A DNA stretch of 64,000 nt from Hygrocybe punicea (Eukaryota; Basidiomycota; Agaricomycetes; Agaricales; Hygrophoraceae), in contig OY744473.1 of assembly GCA_963556145.1 (NCBI GenBank), positions 248,001-312,000 on the forward strand, read 5' to 3'. A program made the position numbers and the translations under genes. A model generated the notes under the pieces. That model had not been told where the DNA came from. It was given only the letters and a program-made list of their open reading frames with translations, and searched no databases. This document shows positions 11,362 through 22,907 of this stretch, piece after piece. The number at the start of each line of letters is the position of its first letter. The stretch's first letter is position 1.

Positions 11362-13010
11362 CGAATCCAGTGATGAACGGAGTAAAAACGGACAAATAAT
11401 AAAGAACCCGACGATGACGACGATGTCGGGTACGGTGTAGAGGGTCGATGTCCCTCTGAGTCCGTATCATCGATATATCACGAATCCGGACCAACCCGAT
11501 GCCGCCATTCGACTTGCATTCGAACCCGATGTAACCCGACGTGATGTGACGTGATGTGACCCGACGTGACCGACGTAACCCGACACATGCCGCTTTGTGA
11601 CGGCCGCTTTTGGGCTAAATCCGGCAGCCTCCAACGCCTCGGAGTTCCAATTCCAGGAGATGGATCTCTTCGGACTCAATCCCCGACTTCGGATTTACTT
11701 TATTTATGCATCCCCTCGTCCTTTCGGAGATATGTAGGACTTTCTAGATCTTTTCCTTGCATATTCGTTTTCCCCTCCATTTCCTGTCTTCATTGCTTTG
11801 CAACCCCCCTTTCCACATCCCCATTCCAACCTTTCTTTGTAGCTTACCATCGGCCGAAGTAGACATGTCCGAAAGTAGATTACTGTTTCCTGTACTATAA
11901 AAACGGTCCCCGACGACCGTACAAAAAAAGATACCATTAGTCCCCGTTTCCCTTTAGTCAGAATTGCCTTTTAATCCCTTCAAATGCTCGTCCATGTAGA
12001 CCCTTAGCTTTTTATAGTCCACTTCATCGTCTTTATCGTTGTTTCCGTATATTCGTTCATTGTTTCCAACCCGACCCGACCCGACCCACCATACCTGACA
12101 TCGTTGGCATCGTCGGGTTCTTTATTATTTGTCCGTTTTTACTCCGTTCATCACCGGATTCGTCGTTATTAGTCCAGTTTTATGCGGCGGCTTTACTTTT
12201 ACTAACATTCCCTTTCTTTTACTACTATTCCCGACACTGACTTATCCAGTCACTTCTACGCTGACACCCTCTGGTTAGGATCATTATATATTTCTTTATA
12301 TAGTTCCGAAGCCACCAAGAACCCGCATCTACAACGGCGGGTCGGGTCGGGTCGGGTCGGGTCGGAAACAATGAATGAATATATGGAAACAACGATCAAG
12401 ACGACGAAGTGGACTATAAAAAGCTAAGGGTCTACATGGACGAGCATTTGAAGGGATTAAAAGGCAATTCTGACTAAAGGGAAATGGGGACTAAGGGTAT
12501 GTTATTTTGTACGGTCATCGGGGACCGTTTTTATAGTACAGGAAACAGTAATCTACTTTCGGACATGTCTACTTCGGCCGATGGTAAGCTACAAAGAAAG
12601 GTTGGAATGGGGATGTGGAAAGGGGGGTTGCAAAGCAACGAAGACAGGAAATGGAGGGGAAAACGAATATGCAAGGAAAAGATCTAGAAAGTCCTACATA
12701 TCTCCGAAAGGACGAGGGGATGCATAAATAAAGTAAATCCGAAGTTGGGGATTGAGTCCGAAGAGATCCATCTCCTGGAATTGGAACTCCGAGGCGTTTG
12801 AGGCTGCCGGATTTAGCCCAAAAGCGGCCATCACAAAGCGGCATGTGTCGGGTTACGTCGGTCACGTCGGGTCACGTCACGTCGGGTCACGTCACGTCAT
12901 GTCACGTCGGGTTACATCGGGTTCGAATGCAAGTCGAATGGCGGCATCGGGTTGGTCCGGATTCAATATATATCGATGATACGGACTCAGAGGGACGTCG
13001 ACCCTCTACA
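11362..13010 (-). mobile_element. LTR in reverse orientation, split in two by a nested LTR
   Basis: Reading the minus strand from 13010 gives an LTR beginning TGTAGAGGGTCGACG and running to 12334. It continues exactly at 11435 and on to 11362, where the gap hides its end. The two parts are rejoined by removing the forward LTR at 11436-12333. It is very similar to the forward copy, so both insertions look recent. No internal retroelement genes are attached to it in the visible sequence. Confidence 0.85.
11436..12333 (+). mobile_element. Solo LTR (898 bp) nested inside the inverted LTR, 4-bp TSD
   Basis: It begins TGTAGAGGGTCG and ends GCATCTACA, giving the 6-bp terminal inverted repeat TGTAGA/TCTACA. 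It is flanked by ACGG on both sides (11432-11435 and 12334-12337), a 4-bp TSD. It contains runs of ACCCGAC words and a TATA-like CTATAAAAACGG near 11896. There is no gag-pol next to it, so it is a solo LTR, most likely of the Ty3 family represented at 14785. Confidence 0.9.
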
Positions 13011-13119
13011 ACGGGTACGGGTATTGACGGGTACAGGTATGGGTTGCGGAAACAACCCCGTGATAGATTAGATAGCTACAGTACTATATTGTGAATTTTT
13101 TTGGTAAAATGCGTGATAA

Positions 13120-13298
13120 TACTAAAATTAAGTGTCTGAACCGTTCATGAACTCGGTTCAGGCTCTGAGAAAAAAATCTGAACGGTTCACAGCAGTTGAG
13201 GTTCAGTTCACATAAAATCCTGAACTGAACCTGGAGTTCAGTTCAGAGTTCAGCCAAAATGGGTCTGAACTGGACTGAACTGAACTTCGGTAGCACTA
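13120..13298. repeat. GTTCAG/CTGAAC word array, transposon-end remnant
   Basis: More than ten GTTCAG, GAACTG or GAACC words are packed into about 180 bp, ending in CTTCGGTAGCACTAG. This resembles the CTTCGGCAACACTA terminus of the elements at 38226 and 41063, so it is probably a diverged end of the same superfamily. The partner end was not found. Confidence 0.6.
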
Positions 13299-14330
13299 GT
13301 CCCAGGGTTGTATGGGGATGTCCCAGGTCTCTACTGGGCTGTCCCAGGGCTGTCACAGGGACGTCCCAGGTTTCTAATGGGCTGTCCCAGGGTTGTATGG
13401 GGATGTCCCAGGTCTATAGTGGGATGTCTCAGGGATGTCACTGGGACATCCCAGGATTGTAATAGGATGTTCCAGGACTCTGATGGGATGTCCCAGGACT
13501 GTAATGGGATGCCCCAGGTCTCTGATGGGATGTCCCACTGCTGTTCATGGGATGCCTAAAGTCTATATTGGAATGTCCCAGGTCTGTTTATGGGATGTCC
13601 CACTTCAGTTCATAGGATATCCCTGCATGGTACCAGAGCCAGCAAACATGTATACAAAGAATCTTCTACTATCATGCTTATAATAACTCAGTGTCAGATA
13701 TGGGCTATTCTACTGTCCTTTCACAAGATATCTCTAAACTCTCCCAGTTCATTCTCTTGAATCTCAGAACATTCTGGAGACAAATAAACATGTTGCATTT
13801 TGATTGGCTAACATCTAATATTTAGTTTGAATAGTAGATCATACAGTCAGTTCCATGAGCAGAATGTTCTTTAAGCAGCTTCTCAATATTATGTCAAAGA
13901 ATATTTAATTGTTCTCTTCTAGTTCAATTCCTTTTCCTTGTCCATCATAATTAAATATGCTCTGTCATAAAGACTGAGGAGTTATATGATTGCAATCTTG
14001 ACAACCAACATCATTCACCTGAATTGGCTGTGGTCAACCAGAGTCTACAAGTCACATGCATGTAGCTATACAGCTATCATATGTTGTATATGCTGGCTAC
14101 TAACATTCCATTGACTAATAACCACACTATCAATGTTGCCACAGCAAAAAAAATATTATCCAAAAATTAGTTTGGGACATCCCAAATGACCCCCTGGCAC
14201 CAGGGATGTCCCATGTCCCTGGGACATCCCATTGTCCCAGGAACAAGCCCACATCATTGTCCCATTGTCCCAATGCTTTGGACCAGGGACAGCCCAGGGC
14301 CATGGATATTAGCCCTGGGCCAGACCTATT
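13296..14330. mobile_element. Candidate transposon with GTCCCAG word arrays at both ends
   Basis: The left part (13296-13640) is a dense array of GTCCCAGG and GGGATGTCCCA words. The right part (14165-14320) holds the same words in opposite orientation. The roughly 520 bp between is AT-rich and has no recognisable gene. The organisation matches the word-array MITEs elsewhere in the window, but no target-site duplication could be fixed, so the boundaries are approximate. Confidence 0.55.
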
Positions 14331-14387
14331 ATTTCTCAACATGTAGAAGTAACATATGACCCATTCAGTTACATCTACAAGTTTAGG

Positions 14388-16374
14388 AAATCGCGTGGCC
14401 TGAACTGGTTCGACACCTCCAACCCAACAAAACTCCATCCCTTCCTGGTTCATTGTCAACTGAATTTCAATGATCGCCCGACTGCTTTCCAAATGGATGG
14501 TGCCAAAGTCAACTTCACCTTCTCCTATCTCAAAGGAAATGCGCTTGCACGGTTCGAGCGCTACCTTTTGGAGAATCCGGACACCAACTCCTATTCGCCG
14601 GACTTCATGTCTGATTATGGAGATTTCTGCACGGAGCTGCAGAATAATTTCGGACCCCTGGATCCCAAGGGTAGTGCCGAGAACGAGTTAGAAAACCTTG
14701 CAATGAAGGACAACCAATGAATTGTGAAGTATATCGTTAACTTCAACTGTCTCGCTACGCAGACTGGCTGGGACATTGGTGCATTGTAGAGGGTCGACGT
14801 CCCTCCGAGTCTGTATCCTCGATGTATCACGAATCCGGACAAACCCGATGCCTCTATTCAACTTGCATTCGAACCCGACGTAACCCGACGCAACCCGACG
14901 TGACATGACGTGATGTGACATGACCCGATGTGACCGATGTAACCCGACACATGCCGCTTCATCACAGCCACTTTCGGACCAAATCCGGCAGCCTCAGAAG
15001 CCCCGGAGTTCTAATTATAGGAGATGGATCTCATCGGACTCAATCCCCGACTTCGGATTTACCTTATTTGTGCATCCCCTCATCCATTCGGAGATATGTA
15101 GGACTTTTTAGATCTTTTCCTTGCATATTCGTTTTCCCCTCCATATTCCTGTCTTCGTTGCTTTGCAACCCCCTTCCACATCCCCATTCCAACCTTTCTT
15201 TGTAGCTTACCATCGGCCAAAATAGACATGTCCGAAAGTAGATTACTCACTCCTGTACTATAAAAACGGTGCCCGACGACCATACAAAAAAAGAGATACC
15301 ATTAGTCCCTGTTTCCCTCATAGTGAGAATCATTTTAATCACTTCAAATGCTCGTCCTCGTAAACCTTTAGACTTTCATAGTTCCCTTCATCGTCCTTAT
15401 TGTTGTTCCCTTACTTGTTCATCGTTTCTGACCCGACCCAACCCAACCCGCCATACCCGACATCGTCGGCATCATCGGGTTTGTCATTATTTATCCGTTT
15501 TCAGTCCGTTCATCGCCGGGTTTGTTATTATTAGTCCAGTTTTACATGGCGGCTTTACTTTTACTTACATTCCTTTCCTTTGACTACTATCCCCAACACT
15601 GATTATCCACAGTCACTTCTATGCTGACACCCCTCTGGTTAGGATCATCATTTCTTTATATTGTTGCGAAGCCAACCCCGAACCCGCATCTACAGCGTTG
15701 TGGCACTCTTTTTACAGAGGACATCCGGATCGCCTCAAAGACCAACTAACCCAGTCCGCGAAACCAAGGAACCTTTACGAGCTGAAGGATAAGGCTCAAC
15801 TCCTTGACGCTAGGTATTGGGAATGGAAATCAGAGATTTCCCGTGCTTCCGGATCCTCCTCCGCCAAAGCCTCCACTTCCGAGGCCAAGTCTTCAACGTA
15901 CAAGGCCTCCGAGAAAACATCTCCCGCCAAAGCTACCAACTCAAGTAGCACCTCCTCCACCACTCCAAAAACCCCTCCTGCCTACGCCGATGATGGAAAA
16001 CTCAAGCCCGTGGAACGCCAACACCGCATTGACAACAAACTCTGCATTATATGTAGAGGAGCAGGACATATGGCCAAGGATTGTACCAAAGCCAAGTATA
16101 TGTCTTCTCGCGTTGCTGCTTGCACTGCCTCTACTTCCTCCGCACCCCCTGTCTCTAATTCCGATTCTCCGATGGAGTCGGAAAAATAGAGAGCAGTCTG
16201 CATACTCAGGCACAGGATGTAGGCTGCGTTGAACCTGACTGTGCGCTCCCAGAAGTAAAACTCAACACGTCCACTCTCTCTAACGATGCCTTAACGATTT
16301 CCCTTTATCACTCCTCTATCCTTGTCATTACCCTTGTTGATTGTGGATCGATGCATTGTTTCATTGATCCAGAA
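14388..16374 (+). pseudogene. Ty3/gypsy gag-protease relic, interrupted by a solo LTR
   Basis: The gag frame runs from about 14388 (FDTSNPTKLHPFL, LARFERYLLENPD) to 14784, then resumes at 15695 (LWHSFYRGHPDRLKDQL) after the inserted LTR. A zinc knuckle CIICRGAGHMAKDC (CX2CX4HX4C) lies near 16040. A diverged retropepsin motif LVDCGSMHCFID lies near 16335. Breaks: a TGA where a related gag would probably have Arg CGA (about 14718), the LTR insertion, a stop after the zinc knuckle, and truncation at 16374 where the Tnp2 element begins. No reverse transcriptase or integrase follows. Confidence 0.85.
14785..15694 (+). mobile_element. Solo LTR (910 bp) inserted in gag, 4-bp TSD
   Basis: The ends are TGTAGAGGG and GCATCTACA, the same family as the LTRs at 11436 and 13010. 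The flanking tetramers are GCAT (14781-14784) and GCGT (15695-15698). Removing the LTR and one tetramer restores an uninterrupted gag frame across the site, which confirms the boundaries. Confidence 0.9.
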
Positions 16375-16480
16375 TAGTGTTGCCATGACTATAGCCGATG
16401 TGTTTTGAAAAATTGCCTTTTTAGGCTAGTAAAATTAGCTAAAATTATGAAAATATTTGAGGAGATGGGCAAAGCCAAAA

Positions 16481-16639
16481 GCTGAGGGGTCACTTAAGGG
16501 TGCTAAGAATTTGGTGCTCAATCTTCAGAGTTATTCAACCATAGCTGTTGAGTCTAGTCAGCTACAGTCCAACAGCTATCCTTGAATAACTCTGAAAATT
16601 GAGCCCCAAATTCTTAGCACCCTTAAGTGACCCCTCAGC
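16481..16639. repeat. 159-bp palindrome in the left TIR of the Tnp2 element
   Basis: It starts GCTGAGGGGTCACTTAAGG and ends with the reverse complement CCTTAAGTGACCCCTCAGC. The same palindrome forms the core of the MITE at 63499-63867, and it is absent from the right TIR of this element. Confidence 0.9.
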
Positions 16640-16870
16640 CCCAGTGAAGAGTCCGAGGATTTGTATTGATTTAGAGAGACTTGTGAGAGCTGTCAACGAC
16701 TATCAGTGAATAAAAATGAATACCAACGAACCGACCGGATTTGGCTGGCATGAGAACGACAACTAGTAGACTTTATCGACACTCGACTTCAAGAAAACTG
16801 TTATTTCTCATATTTTGTCAGTCTTTTTCAACGCTTTTTGGCATTTCACACAATTTTATGTTTTTTCTAG

Positions 16871-19800
16871 ATGGCACCGTGGTTTTGTGATTGTCCTGTC
16901 CGATGCAAGCAACGCAAGCAGGTATCGCAATCGACATACTACAGACATGCTCGATATCGCAGTCAGCCTGCAGTCTCTCGTTCCTTTGATGCCTTCATGG
17001 CGGGATCAGGTTCAGGTTCAGCTCGAGATGTTGAGATCGAAGACAGTGATTCTCTGCATGCTGACTCGGACAACCACCACCCTTGGGGCAATGAAGATAA
17101 CCAAGTTGGTGCCAGACTCGAATACAGGGATGGTCTTGAACATGTTTATGATGACGACAACAACAACCATCATGCCACAGAAGTTCAAGATGATGTAGAA
17201 CTTGAGTATGCTGATGATGTCGACATTGACCAGGTGAGCAAGTTTATTTCTCTCATTGAAATACTGAACAATACAATGAATGTCTACACTAGGAGGATGA
17301 TGGGATTGACCCCGGCAGCTTAGCTGCACTTGAGCTTGACGATCAACAAGAAATCCCTGGGCCCACAGTGCCGCTTGCTCAAGCAGACTTACCGGAGTTG
17401 GAGGAATTAGATTCTCCCATCAAGATCGACGACATCAGGATCTCACTTGCATTCATTGAAGGGCTCAAGAATGCTTCCCTTGATGATGAAAACCTTGGTG
17501 GTGACGTGTTAGAGCAACTTCGAAATCCTGTCCAAGAGTCTATCAATGTCAGCGATCCAGACTTGCGATACGCTCTCGACTTGTTTATATCTGTCAGTAA
17601 TGCGTCAGAAAAAATATACACCCGTGCTCGTCAAGCTTATCTCCGTCGTCATCCTGATTCAACCCTCCTTTCCTATGACCAGGCCAAGCGGAAGGTCCGA
17701 CAATTAAGCGGCATCTACCCCATTCCTCATGACATGTGTCTGAATTCATGCATTGCCTATACGGGACCTTTCGAATTCCTTGACAACTGCCCCGAATGTG
17801 GTGAACCACGTTATGATCCCATCCGATTACAGGCCAGTGATGGCATGGTGAAGATTCCTCGCCGGCAATTTCACACTATTCCTATCGGTCCTCAGCTCCA
17901 AGCTCTCTGGGCATCGCCAGAGAGCGCAGCCTCAATCCGATACCGTACTCACCATACTCAAGAAATCCTACATGAGATCACAAGAAGTGGCGGTCACATT
18001 GACGTTTACGATGACCTTTTCGTTGGGACGGAGTACCTTGATGCAGTTGCCCGTGGTGATATCAAAGATGGTGACATGGTTCTTCTTCTTTCCATTGATG
18101 GTGCGCAACTCTATCAGAACAAAGCCTCCGACTGCACAATATATATCTGGGTGGTCTTTGACCATGCTCCCGACCGTCGCTACAAAAAAAAAGTGGTTTT
18201 CATCGGCAGTGTCATACCTGGGCCCAACAAGCTCAAAAACACTGACTCTTTCTTGTATCCTGGCCTCCACCTTGCGGCTCTCCAGAACGATGGTCTGCCC
18301 ATCTGGGACGCGCAAGACAACAAGGTCTTCCGCTCCGACCCTTTTTTTGCACTTGGAACTGCCGACTCCATTGGCATAACATTCTTTAATGGTCTCGTTG
18401 GCCACCAGGGTGCATATGGATGCCGCCTTTACTGTGGTGTCAAAGGGCGTCGGAAGCCGGGGGCTCCTCACTACTACCCTGCCTTACTCAAGCCAAATAA
18501 TTACGCAGTTCCAGGCTGTGACCACAACGACGTAGATGTTCATTCACTACCTGCACCATCTTCGGACGAATACCAGCGCAACCTCGCCTATGTTATTACA
18601 TCTCCAAACCAGACCCAGTACAAGGAGCGCCGCAAGAACACTGGCATATCAAAGCCAAGTATTGTCAGCGGAATTCACCCTACTCGCAGATTCCCGATCC
18701 CTTTTTGCTTCCCCTCCGACCTTATGCATCTCGCCTCACTTAATCTCTCCGACCTCAACATCTGTCTCTGGCGCGGAACAATTGATTGTGATCCATTGGA
18801 TAACAAAGCAACCTGGGATTGGGCGGTGCTCCAGGGGGACGTGTGGAAGATTCATGGCAAGACAGTTGCAGATGCGACGCCATATCTTCCAGGCTCATTT
18901 GATCGCCCCCCTCGTAATCCTGCTGAAAAGATCTCCAGCGGCTACAAGGCTTGGGAGTATCTCACGTATCTGTATGCCCTGGGTCCTGGTCTACTCTACA
19001 ATGTACTTCCTGAACCATACTGGACGCACTTTTGCAAACTCGTGCAAGCAATTTGGCTCATTCACCAACGGTGCATCACTGCACAGCAGCTGGTTACAGT
19101 CCATCTGCTCCTCCTTGAATACTGCGTAGAGTTTGAAAATCTCTATTACCAACGTAAACCTGAACGACTTCATTTCTGCCGGCCAAGTCTCCATGCACTC
19201 CTTCATCTTGCTCCCGAAGTTCCCCGCCTTGGTCCACATGCTTGCTACACACAATGGACAATGGAGCGAACAATTGGAAATCTCGGGGAAGAAATCAAGC
19301 AGCCATCCAACCCTTTCGCAAATCTTTCTGAACGTGCTGTTTGGCGATGCCAAGTTAATGCACTCAAAGCAATGATCCCAGACCTTGAGTCCGATGACAA
19401 CCAACTCCCTCGAGGAGCAGAAGACCTTGGCGACAAGTACGTCCTACTCCGAGCAAAAGATGAAAGTCCCCATCAAATTATAGGAGAAGAAGGACATGCT
19501 ATTAGATCTTACTTCGAGCATGAAACAGGTGAATCGGTACCTAACTGGACACCCCGGGTAGCCAGATGGGCACGGCTACGCCTTCCAAATGGACAGGTTG
19601 CTAGATCTCTCTGGAAGGAAAAAGCAAAGCCGCTTGAAGAAATACGTATGGCTCGGAATGTCAAGGTAATATTATTTCTGCTGTTATACATGTTTCTTGA
19701 ACATTTCTGATTATAAGCCACTGGCAGCTTGCTCTTGATGGACAACTAGAATTCGGCGAGGTGCAATACTTCTTCCAAGCTAAGATTCAGAACGAAGAAC

Positions 19801-20054
19801 GCACACTAGCCCTCGTTTCCTTATACTCACCACCTGACATTGCCCTCCTCAGGAAGTCATATGACACTCTCTGGGCATGCTCATATCAAGGCCTCCAATC
19901 ACTTCGTGTTGTCGACATCCATTGCATCAATTCAGTTGTCGCCATGGTCCCTTTGCCCCATTATCGGGATGGTAAATCATTTTTCATTGCAGAAAAGCTT
20001 GGCTTAGATGTCGCAAACATGGGCGGTGTTGTCGAGGAGGCGAGAGAAGAGTAA
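16871..20054 (+). CDS. Tnp2-family transposase
   Basis: Three exons (16871-17233, 17293-19665, 19728-20054) join in frame to about 1020 codons without a stop. The start MAPWFCDCPVRC introduces an N-terminal Cys-rich segment, then an acidic region. Near residue 270, CLNSC and CPECGEPRY form a probable zinc ribbon. The catalytic core follows: LLLSIDGAQLYQNKASD with VIPGPNK (first Asp), PSDLMHLASLNLSDL (second Asp candidate) and WTMERTIGNLGEEI (Glu candidate). This order is typical of the transposase called Tnp2 (EnSpm/CACTA-related) in mushroom genomes. It is flanked by an accessory gene downstream in the same element. No disabling change was seen, so it may be active. The DDE assignments are inferred from conservation of motif order. 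Confidence 0.9.
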
Positions 20055-20153
20055 TATTGCACAAGCGTAGTCGAAATTCATATATGTATGATATGTGCAC
20101 GTAACACGTGCATGATGCCACACATACTCTCTTCGGACTCTTGCACGTACACC

Positions 20154-22412
20154 ACAATGGATGATGCCAAATTTCACTTCCCTCTGACATCTTCAATGCA
20201 TCCTTGCTTCCCTTCTAAAGCTCACCTGAGTGGCCTGGTCAACTCGGGGCTACCTCAAATTTCACGGACCCAAATGTACAATTCCGAGATGTCTGAATTC
20301 AGTACAGCCCCAGCAGCGACATCCAGGGATTCTGCAACTCAGAGCTACAGTATGCCTTCTTGGGAAATACATGGCATCACCACAGCAGTACGTACTCAGT
20401 ATACCTGGTTATATGCTGTGCAAGTAATGTCCAGCAGAACCCGACTCATAACAATTCCTTGCAAGTGATTGCGGAAGCCGATCATGACACACTCATGCGC
20501 AGTGGAAATAGAACTTACATGGACATATTTGTGGCACATTTATCCCTTCAAACTGAGGTCAAAACCTTGCGGTGCGTTTTACAAACTTGTACTTGTACAT
20601 AACAATGACGACAAGCAAACAACACGTTGCAGAACTGCATATGCTGCTCTTTTGCAAGTTCAGTCTCAAGCTACACCTTCCCCCACAGATCCCTTTGTCA
20701 CCGAGCCTGGAACTTCGCCACTCAGGCTCACGGTTGCCCCTTCCTCTCATCAAAGCACCCTTCACCGAGACGACTATCCCAAAGTCAAGTACTGGACCAA
20801 GAATGACTGGAAGCAAAGCTCAGCGAGCAGGGCAAAAGATTTGACAGAAATCAACAAGTCCTCAGGGGAGCGCGGCAAGGGCAGAGTCTCTCAAGGCGAA
20901 AACGTCACAGTTCAATACATTGAGGATGAAGACGGCAACATGATCACTGGATTTCGTGTCAATGACATACGAACACATCAACGGCGAATTTTCCAGCACC
21001 TCCTTAGCCGAAATGTCGCACCAAAAACCTGGATGGCTGCCACTCTACCGGTTCATCAATACTACCAGGAACAGATGTATATGGCCTTCCCCGAGTTACA
21101 GCTGTGTGAGGGACACTGGAAGGTTGAGAAACTTGCCACGGAAAGCTATTCTGGATGGTATCGGAACAACGCAGCAAGCAATAAGATTATCAAACAAGAG
21201 ACGAAACAAGAGACACTGGATAACGCTGCTATTCCTTGTCTGGTTCGCGATTTAAAGAAGCGGTCTGCTGTCAGTGATCTGGCCGATCTGGTTCCAAGCG
21301 GTCCTGTAAAAAGGATGAAGGCCAGTTTACAAACTAATTCTGTCCTCCGGAATCCTTCTCCGTCACCTCTCCGCTTGCTGTCCCCTGACGTTTCTGATTT
21401 GCTCCCTGCTCAAATGGATGGCTCCTCTGCTTTGCAATATCCGAGTGCAGTACTCCAGCCAATTCAAACTGATTCCTTCTCTGCTTTGCCGACTCCGACT
21501 CCACATCTGGATTCTGCCGCACCATTACCTGTGCACGCCTACAATGATGTTTCCGCTGTCCTCCCAACTCCGAGTCTGGACTCGGACACTGCTGTGTTGC
21601 CTCCTCATATCTGTGCTAGTGTTTCTTCTGCGTTACCAGCTATTCAAGTTCTGGGTCCTCCTACATCGCCGGCTCTGTCGTCTTTAACCCCTGCTCTGTT
21701 GCCTGCTGATTCTGACTCTGTTTCTCCCTCGGCTTTGCCATTGCATATCCCTGCCACCACCACTGCTTCTGTTATTGACACTACTCTGACAGATGTCTCG
21801 AAAGCCGTTGTTCCCCTTCAAGTTGTTAATCCGCTGTAAGTGTAATCTCAATGTACAGTGTTATTATCACTTATTTTATTGTACAGACATCGTGCCTTTG
21901 GGGTTCCGGCTCCAGCATCTCGACTTGAAACAACACACATCGGTAAGTGCACACCGATAGTAATATATGCTGCACGAATAACTGAAATCAGTAATACCAG
22001 CCACTGCAACTCTCAGCGCTGATCCCAGTGCCAGTTCTCTGTGTGAGTTGGAAACAGAACTACATGCCGGTGCCAAAAAGAAGGTTCCAGCAAAAGATGG
22101 CCCTATCTGTCCGACAATTGCAAACACACCACGGTGCGACTTTCCTCTCCCTAATCGACGTGCACAGACATTAACTATCTATTCAGTAACCTCTACATGA
22201 TCGACTGCAAAAAGAAGAATCCTAGCATGCTCAAGTCTGCATTTACAGCATCGTGGGATTCGTTGGACAAAGGGACCGTGGCAGTAGGTCACTCATTCAT
22301 CCACAATGAGCCGCTGAATGATTGTATACTGTCAGACATACACTTCTATGAGCAAGGAAAGGAGAAACGCAGCAAAATCGGCAAAATCGGCAGCAGCGAT
22401 GGGGGTGGCTAG
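20154..22412 (+). CDS. Accessory protein of the Tnp2-type element
   Basis: Six exons join in frame (20154-20387, 20438-20571, 20633-21835, 21887-21942, 22001-22133, 22187-22412; about 661 residues). The conserved part runs from DYPKVKYWTKNDW through QGENVTVQYIEDEDG and PELQLCEGHWKVEKLA, which I associate with a hypothetical protein that repeatedly accompanies Tnp2 transposases in basidiomycetes. A possible coiled coil precedes it (HLSLQTEVKTLR). The middle is Ser/Pro/Leu-rich with imperfect repeats of SALP and LPTPS motifs. A lysine-rich tail ends at NLYMIDCKKKNP and beyond. By analogy with two-gene CACTA elements it may bind the subterminal word arrays, but that is inference. The start at 20154 is the best-placed ATG; another lies upstream in frame. 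Confidence 0.75.
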
Positions 22413-22516
22413 AAACTTGAACATCTAGACGACACATTGCCGGGAATTCCATGCGTTGACGTTTACATGTGGTACACAGAAGGGAAGCTGGAGGTGCAAG
22501 GAGGCCCGAATGCAAG

Positions 22517-22588
22517 GGAGGGGCAGGGGCAGGGGCAGGAGCAGGAGCAGGGGCAGGGGCAGGAGCAGGAGCAGGGGCAGGAGCGGAG
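22517..22588 (+). repeat. Hexamer array GGGGCA/GGAGCA
   Basis: About twelve hexamers alternate between AGGGGC and AGGAGC with one GAGCGG variant, just inside the right end of the Tnp2 element. A similar C-rich CTGCCCC tract lies at 37690-37780 next to comparable terminal sequence. Confidence 0.85.
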
Positions 22589-22907
22589 CTGGCCTAGCAA
22601 AACAATACCCGTAGAATACCCAATACAATGTGAATCAATCCAATTCATTGTTGAAACGATGCAATACAATATCAATACGATGCAAAATGTAAACCATCCG
22701 CTATACTGTCAAACGTCATTTTGCCTCGATTTGCCCATGCTCATCTTACACAATTCTCCACAAATCGATACAAATCCTCGGACTCTTCACTGGGCCTCAG
22801 CTTTTGGCTTTGCCCATCTCCTCAAATATTTTCATAATTTTAGCTAATTTTACTAGCCTAAAAAGGCAAATTTTCAAAAAACATCGGCTATAGTTGTGGC
22901 AACACTA

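Larger units (their letters stand above)
16375..22907 (+). mobile_element. Autonomous-looking Tnp2-type DNA transposon with TAGTGTTGCC ends
   Basis: The ends are TAGTGTTGCCATGACTATAG and the complementary CTATAGTTGTGGCAACACTA. The inverted repeats extend about 150 bp into a block around CCCAGTGAAGAGTCCGAGG on both sides; the left repeat also contains a 159-bp palindrome. Two divided genes lie inside: a Tnp2-family transposase and an accessory protein. The flanking octamers differ (ATCCAGAA and GTTGTGAT), and the left flank is a gypsy relic while the right flank is a copia relic, so an intact TSD is not present. The sequence between 16681 and 16870 and between 22591 and 22745 is non-coding end sequence with GATTCA/CAATAC words. 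Confidence 0.85.

Noticed and set aside
13296..14330. 8-bp TSD for the GTCCCAG element
   Set aside because: Several border choices were tried, but no matching octamers were found, so only a candidate is reported.
16375..22907. Standard CACTA ends
   Set aside because: The termini read TAGTG...CACTA, the reverse of CACTA...TAGTG, and related MITEs have 8-bp duplications.
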